From an uncultured Burkholderiales bacterium (GTDB taxonomy: Bacteria; Pseudomonadota; Gammaproteobacteria; Burkholderiales; Burkholderiaceae_C): a stretch of 35,546 nt of DNA. Shown in pieces: positions 1-6,764 of the stretch (positions are counted from its first letter, which is position 1; each line of letters begins with the position of its first letter). A program made the translations under genes and the position numbers. The notes beneath the pieces were generated by a model. The model had not been told where the DNA came from. It made no database searches and saw only the letters and a list, made by a program, of their open reading frames with translations. The stretch spans positions 1 through 35,546 of the forward strand of contig CAIPII010000014.1 of NCBI GenBank assembly GCA_903865035.1, given 5' to 3'.

Positions 1-764
1 GCCACCAACCAAGGCATGAGAGAGGCGTTCTCAACGGGGTCCCAAAACCACCAGCCCCCCCAACCCAACTCGTAATAGGCCCACCATGAGCCCAAACCAA
101 TGCCAAAGGTGAGGAAGGTCCAAGCCACCAAAGTCCAAGGCCTTGACCAACGGGCCCAAACGGTGTCGAGTCGACCCGCCATCAAAGCAGCAATGGCAAA
201 TGCAAAGGCCACCGACATCCCCACATACCCCATGTAGAGCATGGGCGGGTGGATGACGAGTCCCGGGTCTTGCAAGAGCGGGTTCAAGTCCTGCCCTTCA
301 CTGGCGGCGGGCAGCAGTCTTGCAAAGGGGTTTGAAGTCGTCAAAATGAAGAGCAAAAATCCACTGGAAATCATGCCCATCACACTCAACACTCGAGCGA
401 CCATGTCTTGCGCGAGGGTTTTGGAGAAGAGTGCCACGGCACTTGACCACACCCCCAACAAAAACACCCACAATAGCAGTGAGCCTTCGTGCCCACCCCA
501 AAGGGCCGCCATCTTGTAGGGCCAAGGCAACAAACTGTTGGAGTGCTCGCTGACATAAAGCACGGAGAAGTCACTTTGCAAAAAGGCCACTTCAAGGACC
601 GCAAACGCAAAAGCCACAAGTGACCATTGCAAGAGAGCCAAGGGGCGTGCACTAGACTGCCACAATGCGTTTGAGTTGAGCACGCCAGCCAGCGGCAAAA
701 CCCCCTGGGTGAGAGCCACCAAGAGGGAGAGAATCAATGCAAAGTGACCCAGTTCAACCAACAT
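1..764 (-). CDS. ccmF: CcmF, cytochrome c heme lyase subunit (N-terminal 254 residues, cut by window edge)
   Basis: CcmF is the integral membrane part of the heme lyase that attaches heme to apocytochrome c on the periplasmic side. The visible reading frame starts [15 protein letters not shown] and runs off the left edge. It shows several hydrophobic helices, the conserved stretches [11 protein letters not shown] and [18 protein letters not shown], and the tryptophan-rich heme-handling WWD motif ([19 protein letters not shown]) near residues 230-250. Two ATGs are adjacent at 767 and 764. The second is better spaced from the AAAGG ribosome site, so I chose it. Family members are about 650 residues, so roughly 60 percent is missing. 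It is the last visible gene of the ccmABCDEF operon, 76 bases after ccmE. Confidence 0.95.
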   Translation of the reverse strand, partial: MLVELGHFALILSLLVALTQGVLPLAGVLNSNALWQSSARPLALLQWSLVAFAFAVLEVAFLQSDFSVLYVSEHSNSLLPWPYKMAALWGGHEGSLLLWVFLLGVWSSAVALFSKTLAQDMVARVLSVMGMISSGFLLFILTTSNPFARLLPAASEGQDLNPLLQDPGLVIHPPMLYMGYVGMSVAFAFAIAALMAGRLDTVWARWSRPWTLVAWTFLTFGIGLGSWWAYYELGWGGWWFWDPVENASLMPWLV

Positions 765-843
765 CATTTGACCTTTAATTTTGCGCAAGAGACAAGTGAG
801 TGAGCACTCGCTCTTTTATTTAACTTGTATTTTAGAGCCCTCT

Positions 844-1293
844 TCATGGGCGCACTGTTTTCGCAGCCTTCCTCATCGCGGCCTCGTCCATGGCCGCTTT
901 GGCCTCAGGGGGCATGTAATTTTCATCGTGTTTGGCTAACACCTCGCTGGCCACAAAGTGACCCGACGCATCAAGTTTGCCTTGGGCCACGACACCGCGA
1001 CCCTCTTTGAAGAGATCGGGCAAGAGGCCTGTGAAACTCACCGCCACGTCTTGCTCGTTGTCGGTCACGACAAAGTCATGCGTCATGTCCCGTTGCACCA
1101 AAGAGCCTTGCTTGACCATGCCACCAATGCGAAAGGCACTGGACTTGGGGGCCTCGCCTTTGAAGACTTGTGTGGGGGTGAAAAAGAACACCAAATTGCT
1201 TTGAAACGCATTGAGAACCAAGCCCACCACACAGGCCAACACAACGAGTGCTGCACCGATCAAGGCAAAGCGTTTTTGTCGTTTGCTCATCAT
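844..1293 (-). CDS. ccmE: CcmE, periplasmic heme chaperone
   Basis: CcmE covalently binds heme delivered by CcmC and hands it to the CcmF lyase. The 149-residue protein has a short cytoplasmic N-terminus, one membrane anchor (about residues 9-30) and an OB-fold periplasmic domain. The heme-binding histidine is His122, in the motif LAKHDENYMPPE, and Tyr126 is the conserved axial ligand. Length matches the family. The start ATG at 1293 overlaps the ccmD stop in an ATGA arrangement, indicating translational coupling. The histidine form of the motif places it with classical system I CcmE rather than the cysteine variant. Confidence 0.95.
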   Translation of the reverse strand: MMSKRQKRFALIGAALVVLACVVGLVLNAFQSNLVFFFTPTQVFKGEAPKSSAFRIGGMVKQGSLVQRDMTHDFVVTDNEQDVAVSFTGLLPDLFKEGRGVVAQGKLDASGHFVASEVLAKHDENYMPPEAKAAMDEAAMRKAAKTVRP

Positions 1294-1520
1294 GAATGGA
1301 CGCCCTCAACGACAGTGCCTTTGGGGTGCTTTTGAAGAGCGGCCAAGTCTTGCTCCAACTCGATGGCAGAGTGCAAAAGTGCCAACTCTTTTTTCCAAGC
1401 GCTTTTGACCTGCCAGCACTCCAAGGCAATGAGCAATGCAGTCATGCCAAAACTGGACCATACATAAAGTGCATATCCACCCATCGCCCAAAACGATTGC
1501 CAACTCTCCCAATGCATCAT
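1290..1520 (-). CDS. ccmD: CcmD, small membrane adaptor of heme export
   Basis: CcmD is a small single-pass protein needed to release holo-CcmE from the CcmABC complex. The 76-residue product begins MMHWESWQSFWAMGGYALYVW, the usual CcmD opening, and has one transmembrane helix (about residues 10-35) followed by a charged, helical cytoplasmic tail. I chose the ATG at 1520 because it overlaps the ccmC stop (ATGA) and fits family starts. An upstream start at 1556 would only add residues inside ccmC. The tail is somewhat longer than in many CcmD proteins, which are often 45-70 residues. Confidence 0.85.
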   Translation of the reverse strand: MMHWESWQSFWAMGGYALYVWSSFGMTALLIALECWQVKSAWKKELALLHSAIELEQDLAALQKHPKGTVVEGVHS

Positions 1521-2272
1521 GCGTGCTCCCGGTTCTGCTTGCCTGAGAGCGCCCACTCACGCAGCCACTGACTTTGGCGCTCGCGCTCAAGGATCAGACC
1601 TCTGACCCTCAAGAGCACGATGCCAATCGCGTAAGCCCAAAAGGACAAAGCCATCAAGAGCATCGCCAAAAGCATGGCATGCGCCATGGAGGGCGCCTCG
1701 GTCATGGTGATGGTGGCGCCTTGGTGCAAGGTGTTCCACCATTTCACTGAAAAATAAATGATGGGCACATTGATGCTGCCCACCAAGGCGATCAGGGCTC
1801 CGGCTTTGTCGCCTCGCTTGGGATCATCGATGGCTGAGGTCAGCGCAATGAAGCCGAGGTAGAGAAAAAACAAGATCAACTCCGACGTGAGCCTCGCATC
1901 CCATACCCACCAAGTGCCCCACATGGGCTTGCCCCAAAAGGCACCGGTCCACAAAGAGAGGAACGCAAAAATGGCACCCGTGGGCGCCAAGGCGCGGGTC
2001 ATCAGAGCGGAGAGGCGGGTGTGAAAGACCAAGCCCACAAAACTCCAAAAGGCCATGGCCACGTAAATCACCATGGACATCCATGAGGCAGGCACGTGCA
2101 CAAAAATGATGCGATAGCCTTCTCCTTGTTGAGCGTCCACTGGCGCCACACCCAAACCGATCCAAAGACCAGCCACAGCGAGCAATGTGGCCAAAATCAT
2201 GCAAGCAGGCCACAACTTCGCACTCAAGGCGAAGAAGTTTTGTGGTGCTGCGAAGTGAAACCAACGAATCAT
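1517..2272 (-). CDS. ccmC: CcmC, heme delivery membrane protein
   Basis: CcmC presents heme to CcmE at the outer face of the inner membrane. The 251-residue protein has about six membrane helices, the WWD motif WGTWWVWDARLTSE at residues 118-131, and the flanking heme-ligand histidines His59 (RIIFVHVPAS) and His183 (WWNTLHQG), positions equivalent to those of the E. coli protein. I chose the ATG at 2272 (MIRWFHFAAPQ) over an upstream TTG at 2287, because the alignment start and a GAAGAG sequence before the ATG favour it. Its stop overlaps ccmD. A structured 142-base gap separates it from ccmB upstream. Confidence 0.95.
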   Translation of the reverse strand: MIRWFHFAAPQNFFALSAKLWPACMILATLLAVAGLWIGLGVAPVDAQQGEGYRIIFVHVPASWMSMVIYVAMAFWSFVGLVFHTRLSALMTRALAPTGAIFAFLSLWTGAFWGKPMWGTWWVWDARLTSELILFFLYLGFIALTSAIDDPKRGDKAGALIALVGSINVPIIYFSVKWWNTLHQGATITMTEAPSMAHAMLLAMLLMALSFWAYAIGIVLLRVRGLILERERQSQWLREWALSGKQNREHA

Positions 2273-2336
2273 GAAATGGCTCTTCAATTGTTAGATGTGC
2301 TCAAGAACTCAGCAAAAGCGCCTCATTGCCAAAACC

Positions 2337-2398
2337 CAAGGTCCATGGGGTTGGATGTGAAAATTTCCAACCCTTGAACCCTCCCCATCGGGACCTTG
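2337..2398. repeat. Large imperfect inverted repeat in the ccmB-ccmC gap
   Basis: The arms CAAGGTCC at 2337-2344 and GGACCTTG at 2391-2398 are perfectly complementary. They continue inward as ATGGGG (2345-2350) with CCCCAT (2383-2388), leaving a 2-base CG bulge, for 14 base pairs. A smaller internal stem TTGGA (2351-2355)/TCCAA (2366-2370) sits in the loop. It occupies the only sizeable gap between ccmA and ccmE. It could be an intercistronic mRNA-stability or attenuation element, or a copy of a dispersed REP-like repeat. Which one cannot be told from this window. Confidence 0.7.
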
Positions 2399-2414
2399 AC
2401 AGAGAGCAAGCAGT

Positions 2415-3116
2415 TTACTCCAAGGCCACTTTCAATGCGCCCGCACAGGCCCATGGCCCCAAAGTCCATGACACCAGCAACAAGGCTGCCAAAATGGACA
2501 AATGGGCCTCGACCCCCAATTGGGCCGCCTGGGCCTCAACGGCACCTGCTCCAAAGACCAAAACGGGAATGAACAAAGGGAGCAAGAGCAAGGACAACAA
2601 CACCCCTCCCCCTCTCACCCCAAGGGTCAAAGCGGCCCCAATTGCACCAATCGCGCTCAAAGAGGGGGTGCCAATGAGCAGTGTGATCATCAAAGTCCAA
2701 ACCAATTCACTGGGCAGATCAAATTGCAAAGCCACAAGAGGAGACAACAGCACCAAGGGCAAGCCACTGAGCATCCAGTGGGCCAGCAACTTGGGGTAGA
2801 CCAAAAAGTGCAAACCACTGGGGGTCAAGGCCAGCTGCTCCAAGGTGCCATCCTTGTGGTCACCCTCAAACAAGCGGGGCAAGGTGAGCAAGGTGCTCAA
2901 AAGCGCCCCAATCCAAAGCACGCCAGGGGCAATGACCCTGAGCAAGTTCAGATCGGCACCGATCGCCAAGGGAAACAAACTGGCCACAATGACCATGAAG
3001 AACACACCCGTCAAGACCTCTGTTCGGGCCCGCAGTCCTAGGAGCAAGTCACGCTTCAAAAGCGCCACAAAGACACCCAGGAGACCTGGCATAACAGGGG
3101 GTTTTTCGGTTTTCAT
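2415..3116 (-). CDS. ccmB: CcmB, heme exporter permease
   Basis: CcmB is the membrane partner of the CcmA ATPase in the CcmABCD complex that releases holo-CcmE. The 233-residue protein has about six hydrophobic helices and the characteristic cytoplasmic stretch RLFEGDHKDGTLEQLALTP, which contacts the ATPase. Length is close to the E. coli protein (about 220). The start ATG at 3116 overlaps the ccmA stop as ATGA, so the two are translationally coupled. The N-terminal dozen residues are charged and precede the first helix. Confidence 0.95.
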   Translation of the reverse strand: MKTEKPPVMPGLLGVFVALLKRDLLLGLRARTEVLTGVFFMVIVASLFPLAIGADLNLLRVIAPGVLWIGALLSTLLTLPRLFEGDHKDGTLEQLALTPSGLHFLVYPKLLAHWMLSGLPLVLLSPLVALQFDLPSELVWTLMITLLIGTPSLSAIGAIGAALTLGVRGGGVLLSLLLLPLFIPVLVFGAGAVEAQAAQLGVEAHLSILAALLLVSWTLGPWACAGALKVALE

Positions 3117-3769
3117 GCGTGAAGCTCCAAAACATTTCCTGGAGCCGTGAAGTTCACGTTTTGATGACTGGTGAACAAGAGTGCGCCACCCTCAAAGAGG
3201 TGGTGCTGAATCAAACCCAAGAGCAAATCGATGCCTTGCGAGTCCAAAGCGACAAAGGGCTCATCGAGCACCCAAAGGCTGGCCTCTTGCACCATCAAGC
3301 GAGAAAGGGCCACGCGGCGTCTTTGCCCCTGAGAGAGCACTCGAGTGGGCAAATGCTCACGCCCTTTGAGCCCCATGGCTTGCAAGGCGCTCAGTGCGTT
3401 TGAGCGGCTCAAGGCCTGTCCATGAAGGGTGGCCAAGAACAGTAAATTCTCCAGTGCACTCAACTCCTCTTTGAGTCCAAGGGCGTGACCAAGGAAGATC
3501 AAGTCTTGATGAAACTCCTCACGCGCTTTTGACAATGGGGTGTTCTTCCACCAAATCTCTGTCTTCGCATCCTGGCTGGGTTGTTCATCCTCAACGTAGT
3601 TGGGAACGGGAGAGAAAAGACCGCAAACCATGCGCAAAAGTGTTGTTTTGCCAGCCCCATTTTGGCCCTTGACTTGGAGCCAATGCCCTTGGGACAACTC
3701 AAAACCGACACCTTGAAAAAGCACAGCGTCACCTCGCTTGGCGCTCAAGTGCTGTGCTTTGAGGAGCAC
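3113..3769 (-). CDS. ccmA: CcmA, ATPase of the heme-chaperone release complex
   Basis: CcmA is the ATP-binding subunit that powers release of heme-loaded CcmE. From the chosen start the protein is 218 residues with Walker A GQNGAGKT (residues 35-42), signature LSQGQRRRVALSRL and Walker B SLWVLDEP, followed by a switch histidine in TSHQN. There is no ATG near the family N-terminus. The GTG at 3769 begins LLKAQHLSAKRG, which fits CcmA alignments and follows GAGGGT. A TTG at 3784 and a TTG at 3838 are alternatives, but the latter would add an unlikely hydrophobic leader. A residue insert (about VEDEQPSQDAKTE) lies between Walker A and the Q-loop. First gene of the ccm operon. Confidence 0.93.
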   Translation of the reverse strand: MLLKAQHLSAKRGDAVLFQGVGFELSQGHWLQVKGQNGAGKTTLLRMVCGLFSPVPNYVEDEQPSQDAKTEIWWKNTPLSKAREEFHQDLIFLGHALGLKEELSALENLLFLATLHGQALSRSNALSALQAMGLKGREHLPTRVLSQGQRRRVALSRLMVQEASLWVLDEPFVALDSQGIDLLLGLIQHHLFEGGALLFTSHQNVNFTAPGNVLELHA

Positions 3770-3861
3770 CGAACCCTCACTCAAGGTGGGACCCCCGACA
3801 AAAAGGAACCAAGCCCAGGTTCCGAGCAAGAGCAGCAAAGCACTGCAACAAAGGGGGGATC

Positions 3862-3898
3862 AAAAAAGGGAGCATTTGCCGAGTTTAACCCGAGCAAA
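3862..3898 (-). terminator. Possible intrinsic terminator after the Bug-protein gene
   Basis: On the minus strand TTTGC and GCAAA form the base of an imperfect hairpin (3875-3898, with mismatches in the upper stem), followed about seven bases later by CCC and six Ts (3862-3867). It lies about 50 bases after the Bug-gene stop and before ccmA, so it would separate the two. The stem is weak. Confidence 0.35.
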
Positions 3899-3946
3899 GG
3901 CTTGAGCTTTGAGGAGAATCTTTGCTTTGCGGCTTGGGTGGCCCAC

Positions 3947-4990
3947 TCAATCGGCTTTGGCGCCCGAGGCCTTCACAATGGGGCCCCAGCGGTTGAGTTC
4001 TGCGCGGGCCATGTCCCCCATTTGCTCTGGCGTTGAACTCACCATGGTGTAGCCCTGTTCGGTCATTTTTTTGATGTATTCGGGGTTTTGGGCCGCTTTC
4101 AACACCTCTTGGCTCATCTTGCTCACAACCTCCTTTGGTGTGGCCCCAGGGAGCATCAAACCAAACCAAACCGAAGCTTCATAACCCGGCACACCTGCCT
4201 CTGCGACCGTTGGCAAGTCGGGCAGACTGGGGTCTCTTTTTGCACCCGTTGTGGCCAAGGCGCGAAGCTTGCCCGATTTGATGAAAGGCATGGAGGAGGG
4301 GATGTTGTCAAACATCATCATGACTTGGCCACCCATCAAATCGGTGAGCGCAAAGGAGCTGCCCTTGTAAGGAATGTGAACCATTTGCAGCGAATTCAAG
4401 AACTTGAACATTTCAGCAGACATGTGAATGCTGGTGCCACTACCACTGGAGGCGAAATTCAATTCACCTGGGTGCTCCTTGGCGGCTGCGATGATTTCTT
4501 TCACGCTCTTGAACTTCAAAGAGGGGTTGACCACGAGCACATTGTTCAAAGACACCAAGACCGACAAGGGCTGCAAGTCCTTGTTGGGATCAAAGGGCAT
4601 TTTGCTGTATAAAAAAGGATTGATCGCCTGAATGCCAGACGTGGTCATGAGGAGGGTTGAGCCATCAGCCGGCGCGTGCACGACTTCAAGCCCACCAATG
4701 TTGCCCCCCGCACCAGGACGATTTTCAACAGTCACAACCAGCCCCATGGAGCGGCTGAGCTCTTGCGCGATGGCCCTGGAAGCAATGTCCACACCCCCCG
4801 CAGGTGGAAAGGGACACACGATGCGAATGGGCTTGGTGAAGGTCACCTCACTGTGCGCACCCCATGAACACCCAAGCAAGAGCGCCAAGCCCAAGGCTTG
4901 AAGGCGCCGCGCTGCGAGCACACGCCCCAAAGACAAACGCCAAGTATCTTTGGCAAACAGAGGGCTCTTTGGGCTTAGGCTGTGGTGCAT
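3947..4990 (-). CDS. Bug/TctC-family periplasmic tripartite tricarboxylate-type solute-binding protein
   Basis: The 347-residue product has a basic N-terminus, a hydrophobic signal region (about residues 30-42, ALGLALLLGCSWGAHS) and a mature domain of the TctC/Bug type. It contains the early motif PIRIVCPFPPAGGVDIASR, then ENRPGAGGNIG, and the later PYKGSSFALTDLMGGQVMMMFDN and LPDLPTVAEAGVPGYE. These proteins bind carboxylates and related small molecules, and most Burkholderiales members have no adjacent transporter genes, as here. The ligand cannot be predicted. The ATG at 4990 is preceded by AAGGA. The N-terminus before the signal is longer than usual (about 25 residues), so a later start is possible, but no better in-frame candidate is apparent. 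Confidence 0.9.
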   Translation of the reverse strand: MHHSLSPKSPLFAKDTWRLSLGRVLAARRLQALGLALLLGCSWGAHSEVTFTKPIRIVCPFPPAGGVDIASRAIAQELSRSMGLVVTVENRPGAGGNIGGLEVVHAPADGSTLLMTTSGIQAINPFLYSKMPFDPNKDLQPLSVLVSLNNVLVVNPSLKFKSVKEIIAAAKEHPGELNFASSGSGTSIHMSAEMFKFLNSLQMVHIPYKGSSFALTDLMGGQVMMMFDNIPSSMPFIKSGKLRALATTGAKRDPSLPDLPTVAEAGVPGYEASVWFGLMLPGATPKEVVSKMSQEVLKAAQNPEYIKKMTEQGYTMVSSTPEQMGDMARAELNRWGPIVKASGAKAD

Positions 4991-5036
4991 GGCTTGTGTC
5001 CTTCACAAATGTGAAAACAGCATACAGCCAAATGCG

Positions 5037-5648
5037 TCACATGCCCAGAGGGCTCACACCAATCAAAGCTTTGTGACCCCAAGCCAAGAACAGCACGTAG
5101 ACCAAAGTTCCAATCGCCAAGGTGAGCTGAGTGGCCGCTTTGGAGACGGGCACCAAAGGTGTGGGAGGCAGACCTGCTGCCTCAAGAGCAGCCGCTTGGG
5201 CGCGGTCACGGCGTCTGGCACTGATGAATGAGAGCACTCCCCAGGCCAAAAAACCACCAAAGAGCACCACTTGGTGCAATTGTCCATTGGCCAACAAGTG
5301 GGCCAATGCCCAAGTTTTCACCGACAAGACCATGGGGTGATGCATTTTGACCTTGAACCAATTGGCATGGATGTAGGTTGCCGCCATCAAAACCCATGCC
5401 ACCCAAACCAACAAGAAGGCCAAGTGTCTGCCCCATATGGGTGGAACCCACAACTCAATGGGCTCCATGCGAGCTTGTCCATAGCCCCAGATCATCAGGG
5501 CGAATCCAATCACTGAGACGAGTGCATAAAGACCTTTGAATTTCTTCTCGCCCAAGCTCTCCATGAGTTGGGTTCTTTTGCCATCGGCGAAAATCCTGAA
5601 TGAATGTGTGCCTAAAAAAATCAGCAATCCCAAAACAAAAATATCCAT
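5037..5648 (-). CDS. NnrU-family membrane protein
   Basis: A 203-residue multi-pass protein with about five hydrophobic segments and the family hallmarks GTHSFRIF near the N-terminus, HPMVLSVKTWALAHLLANG in the middle and GHKALIGVSPL at the very end. NnrU was named for a role in nitrite/nitric-oxide metabolism in Rhodobacter, but many homologues, including those in Burkholderiales, occur without denitrification genes and their function is unknown. The ATG at 5648 follows AAGGGAG with good spacing. It lies 15 bases after the NUDIX gene and 46 bases before the Bug gene, so the three may be co-transcribed. Confidence 0.85.
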   Translation of the reverse strand: MDIFVLGLLIFLGTHSFRIFADGKRTQLMESLGEKKFKGLYALVSVIGFALMIWGYGQARMEPIELWVPPIWGRHLAFLLVWVAWVLMAATYIHANWFKVKMHHPMVLSVKTWALAHLLANGQLHQVVLFGGFLAWGVLSFISARRRDRAQAAALEAAGLPPTPLVPVSKAATQLTLAIGTLVYVLFLAWGHKALIGVSPLGM

Positions 5649-5663
5649 TGCTCGCTCCCTTTG

Positions 5664-6644
5664 TTAAAACCGTGACATGAAAAAATCCAGTCCCTCTTCG
5701 GGCTGAAAGCAGCCGTCCTTGAAATACAAGCGAGTGGGACCGGGCAAGATGTGTTGCTTCTCTGGGTGCAAGGGGTCTGCGGGAAAGCACACCAAGCGGG
5801 TGTCCGCGTCTCTAACCGAGCACGGCTCAATCAAGGGCGGTTTGCGTTGGCTTGCATGAGACATCACCTCGTCCACAGTGGAGAACTGTGTCAACTCGAA
5901 AAGCGTCATGATTTGAGGTGCAGCCAAGTCGATGTGTCTCTTGGCATAGGCATTCAAAGCCTCTTGGGGCGTGAACCAATCGCTTTGAGTGGTCTCGTGA
6001 TCATCGTGTTTGGCCTCTTGATGGGCAGGCATCAAGGCGACAAAAAAGCGCGCATCAAAGCGCTTGTTCATCACGGTTGGGGTTTTGGGTGTGATCCACC
6101 TTGACCAAGGTCGAATCAAGTGCCAATCGAATTCAATGCCCAGCGATTGGTGAGAAACACTGAGCAAGGGCTCGCCTGAGAGGCGTGATTTGACACGAGA
6201 CTGAAGACTCAGCGCAGAAGTTTCAGCGTTGGCGTTGGCGTTGGAGTTGGAGTTGGCGTGGGCGTGGGCCTCGGTGATTGACTCGCTCGCCAACAAAACG
6301 CCACACTCTTCGTACGCCTCTCTCAAAGCCGCCACAAAAAGGGCAGCGGCGTGCACAGGCGAGCGCTCAGGCTCAGCCAAACTGGCGTGCATGCGGTTCA
6401 CCCAATCAGGATCCAAGTGCGCCTGGGCCCACTGTGAATCGGAGTCTTCACACTTGCCGCCAGCAAACACATGAGCACCACCCAAGACATTCGATTGAGA
6501 GTGACGCTTCAAGAGCAAAACCTCAAAGTGACTGTGCCCACCCTGCGCTGGTTCAGCTTGAGACCTTGACGCTTGGGGCCTCAAGAGCAACAAGGTTGAG
6601 GCGTCTTTGGGGGCAGACGTGACGGTTTCGTGGTTGAGTTCCAT
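5664..6644 (-). CDS. NUDIX hydrolase of the NUDT19/coenzyme-A-pyrophosphatase-like type
   Basis: NUDIX enzymes cleave nucleoside diphosphates linked to another moiety. The Nudix box is split. The glycine part lies in HVFAGGKCEDSD and the catalytic helix REAYEECGVLL follows about 40 residues later, an arrangement seen in NUDT19-like proteins. The substrate is unknown. Just after the helix is a low-complexity Ala/His/Asn/Ser tract encoded by a hexanucleotide repeat. The start is uncertain. An ATG at 6668 lies inside a set of tandem repeats and has no ribosome site. The ATG at 6644 (MELNHETVTSAPKDAS) gives 326 residues and leaves those repeats in the promoter region. No clear ribosome site precedes either. 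Confidence 0.8.
   Translation of the reverse strand: MELNHETVTSAPKDASTLLLLRPQASRSQAEPAQGGHSHFEVLLLKRHSQSNVLGGAHVFAGGKCEDSDSQWAQAHLDPDWVNRMHASLAEPERSPVHAAALFVAALREAYEECGVLLASESITEAHAHANSNSNANANAETSALSLQSRVKSRLSGEPLLSVSHQSLGIEFDWHLIRPWSRWITPKTPTVMNKRFDARFFVALMPAHQEAKHDDHETTQSDWFTPQEALNAYAKRHIDLAAPQIMTLFELTQFSTVDEVMSHASQRKPPLIEPCSVRDADTRLVCFPADPLHPEKQHILPGPTRLYFKDGCFQPEEGLDFFMSRF
6226..6267. repeat. Seven-unit hexanucleotide tandem repeat inside the NUDIX gene
   Basis: Consecutive 6-base units on the plus strand are GCGTTG three times, GAGTTG twice and GCGTGG twice. On the coding strand they give an alternating run of Ala/Ser with His/Asn. Because units are a multiple of three, copy changes keep the frame. 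It sits in a loop right after the Nudix catalytic helix. Confidence 0.9.
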
Positions 6645-6664
6645 GCACTGTATTTTGACACGTC

Positions 6665-6697
6665 TCATGTCAACATGATGTCAAGATCATGTCAATG
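6665..6697. repeat. Three tandem 11-bp repeats in the NUDIX/ABC-exporter divergent region
   Basis: ATGTCAA occurs at 6667-6673, 6678-6684 and 6689-6695, each inside an 11-base unit (TCATGTCAACA, TGATGTCAAGA, TCATGTCAATG). The spacing is exactly one helical turn. Two more copies of the same hexamer in the opposite orientation (TTGACA) lie at 6655-6660 and 6725-6730. This looks like a multi-site operator. TTGACA also matches the sigma-70 -35 element, but no convincing -10 hexamer lies at the right distance on either strand. Confidence 0.7.
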
Positions 6698-6764
6698 GCT
6701 TTTAACCGACTGAATGGCTAAAGCTTGACACCACAAGCCACACAGCATGTGCATATCGGAGACA

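Noticed and set aside
798-813. Hairpin followed by Ts between ccmE and ccmF
   Set aside because: The T run is on the plus strand, where no gene ends. It would not act on the minus-strand ccm operon.
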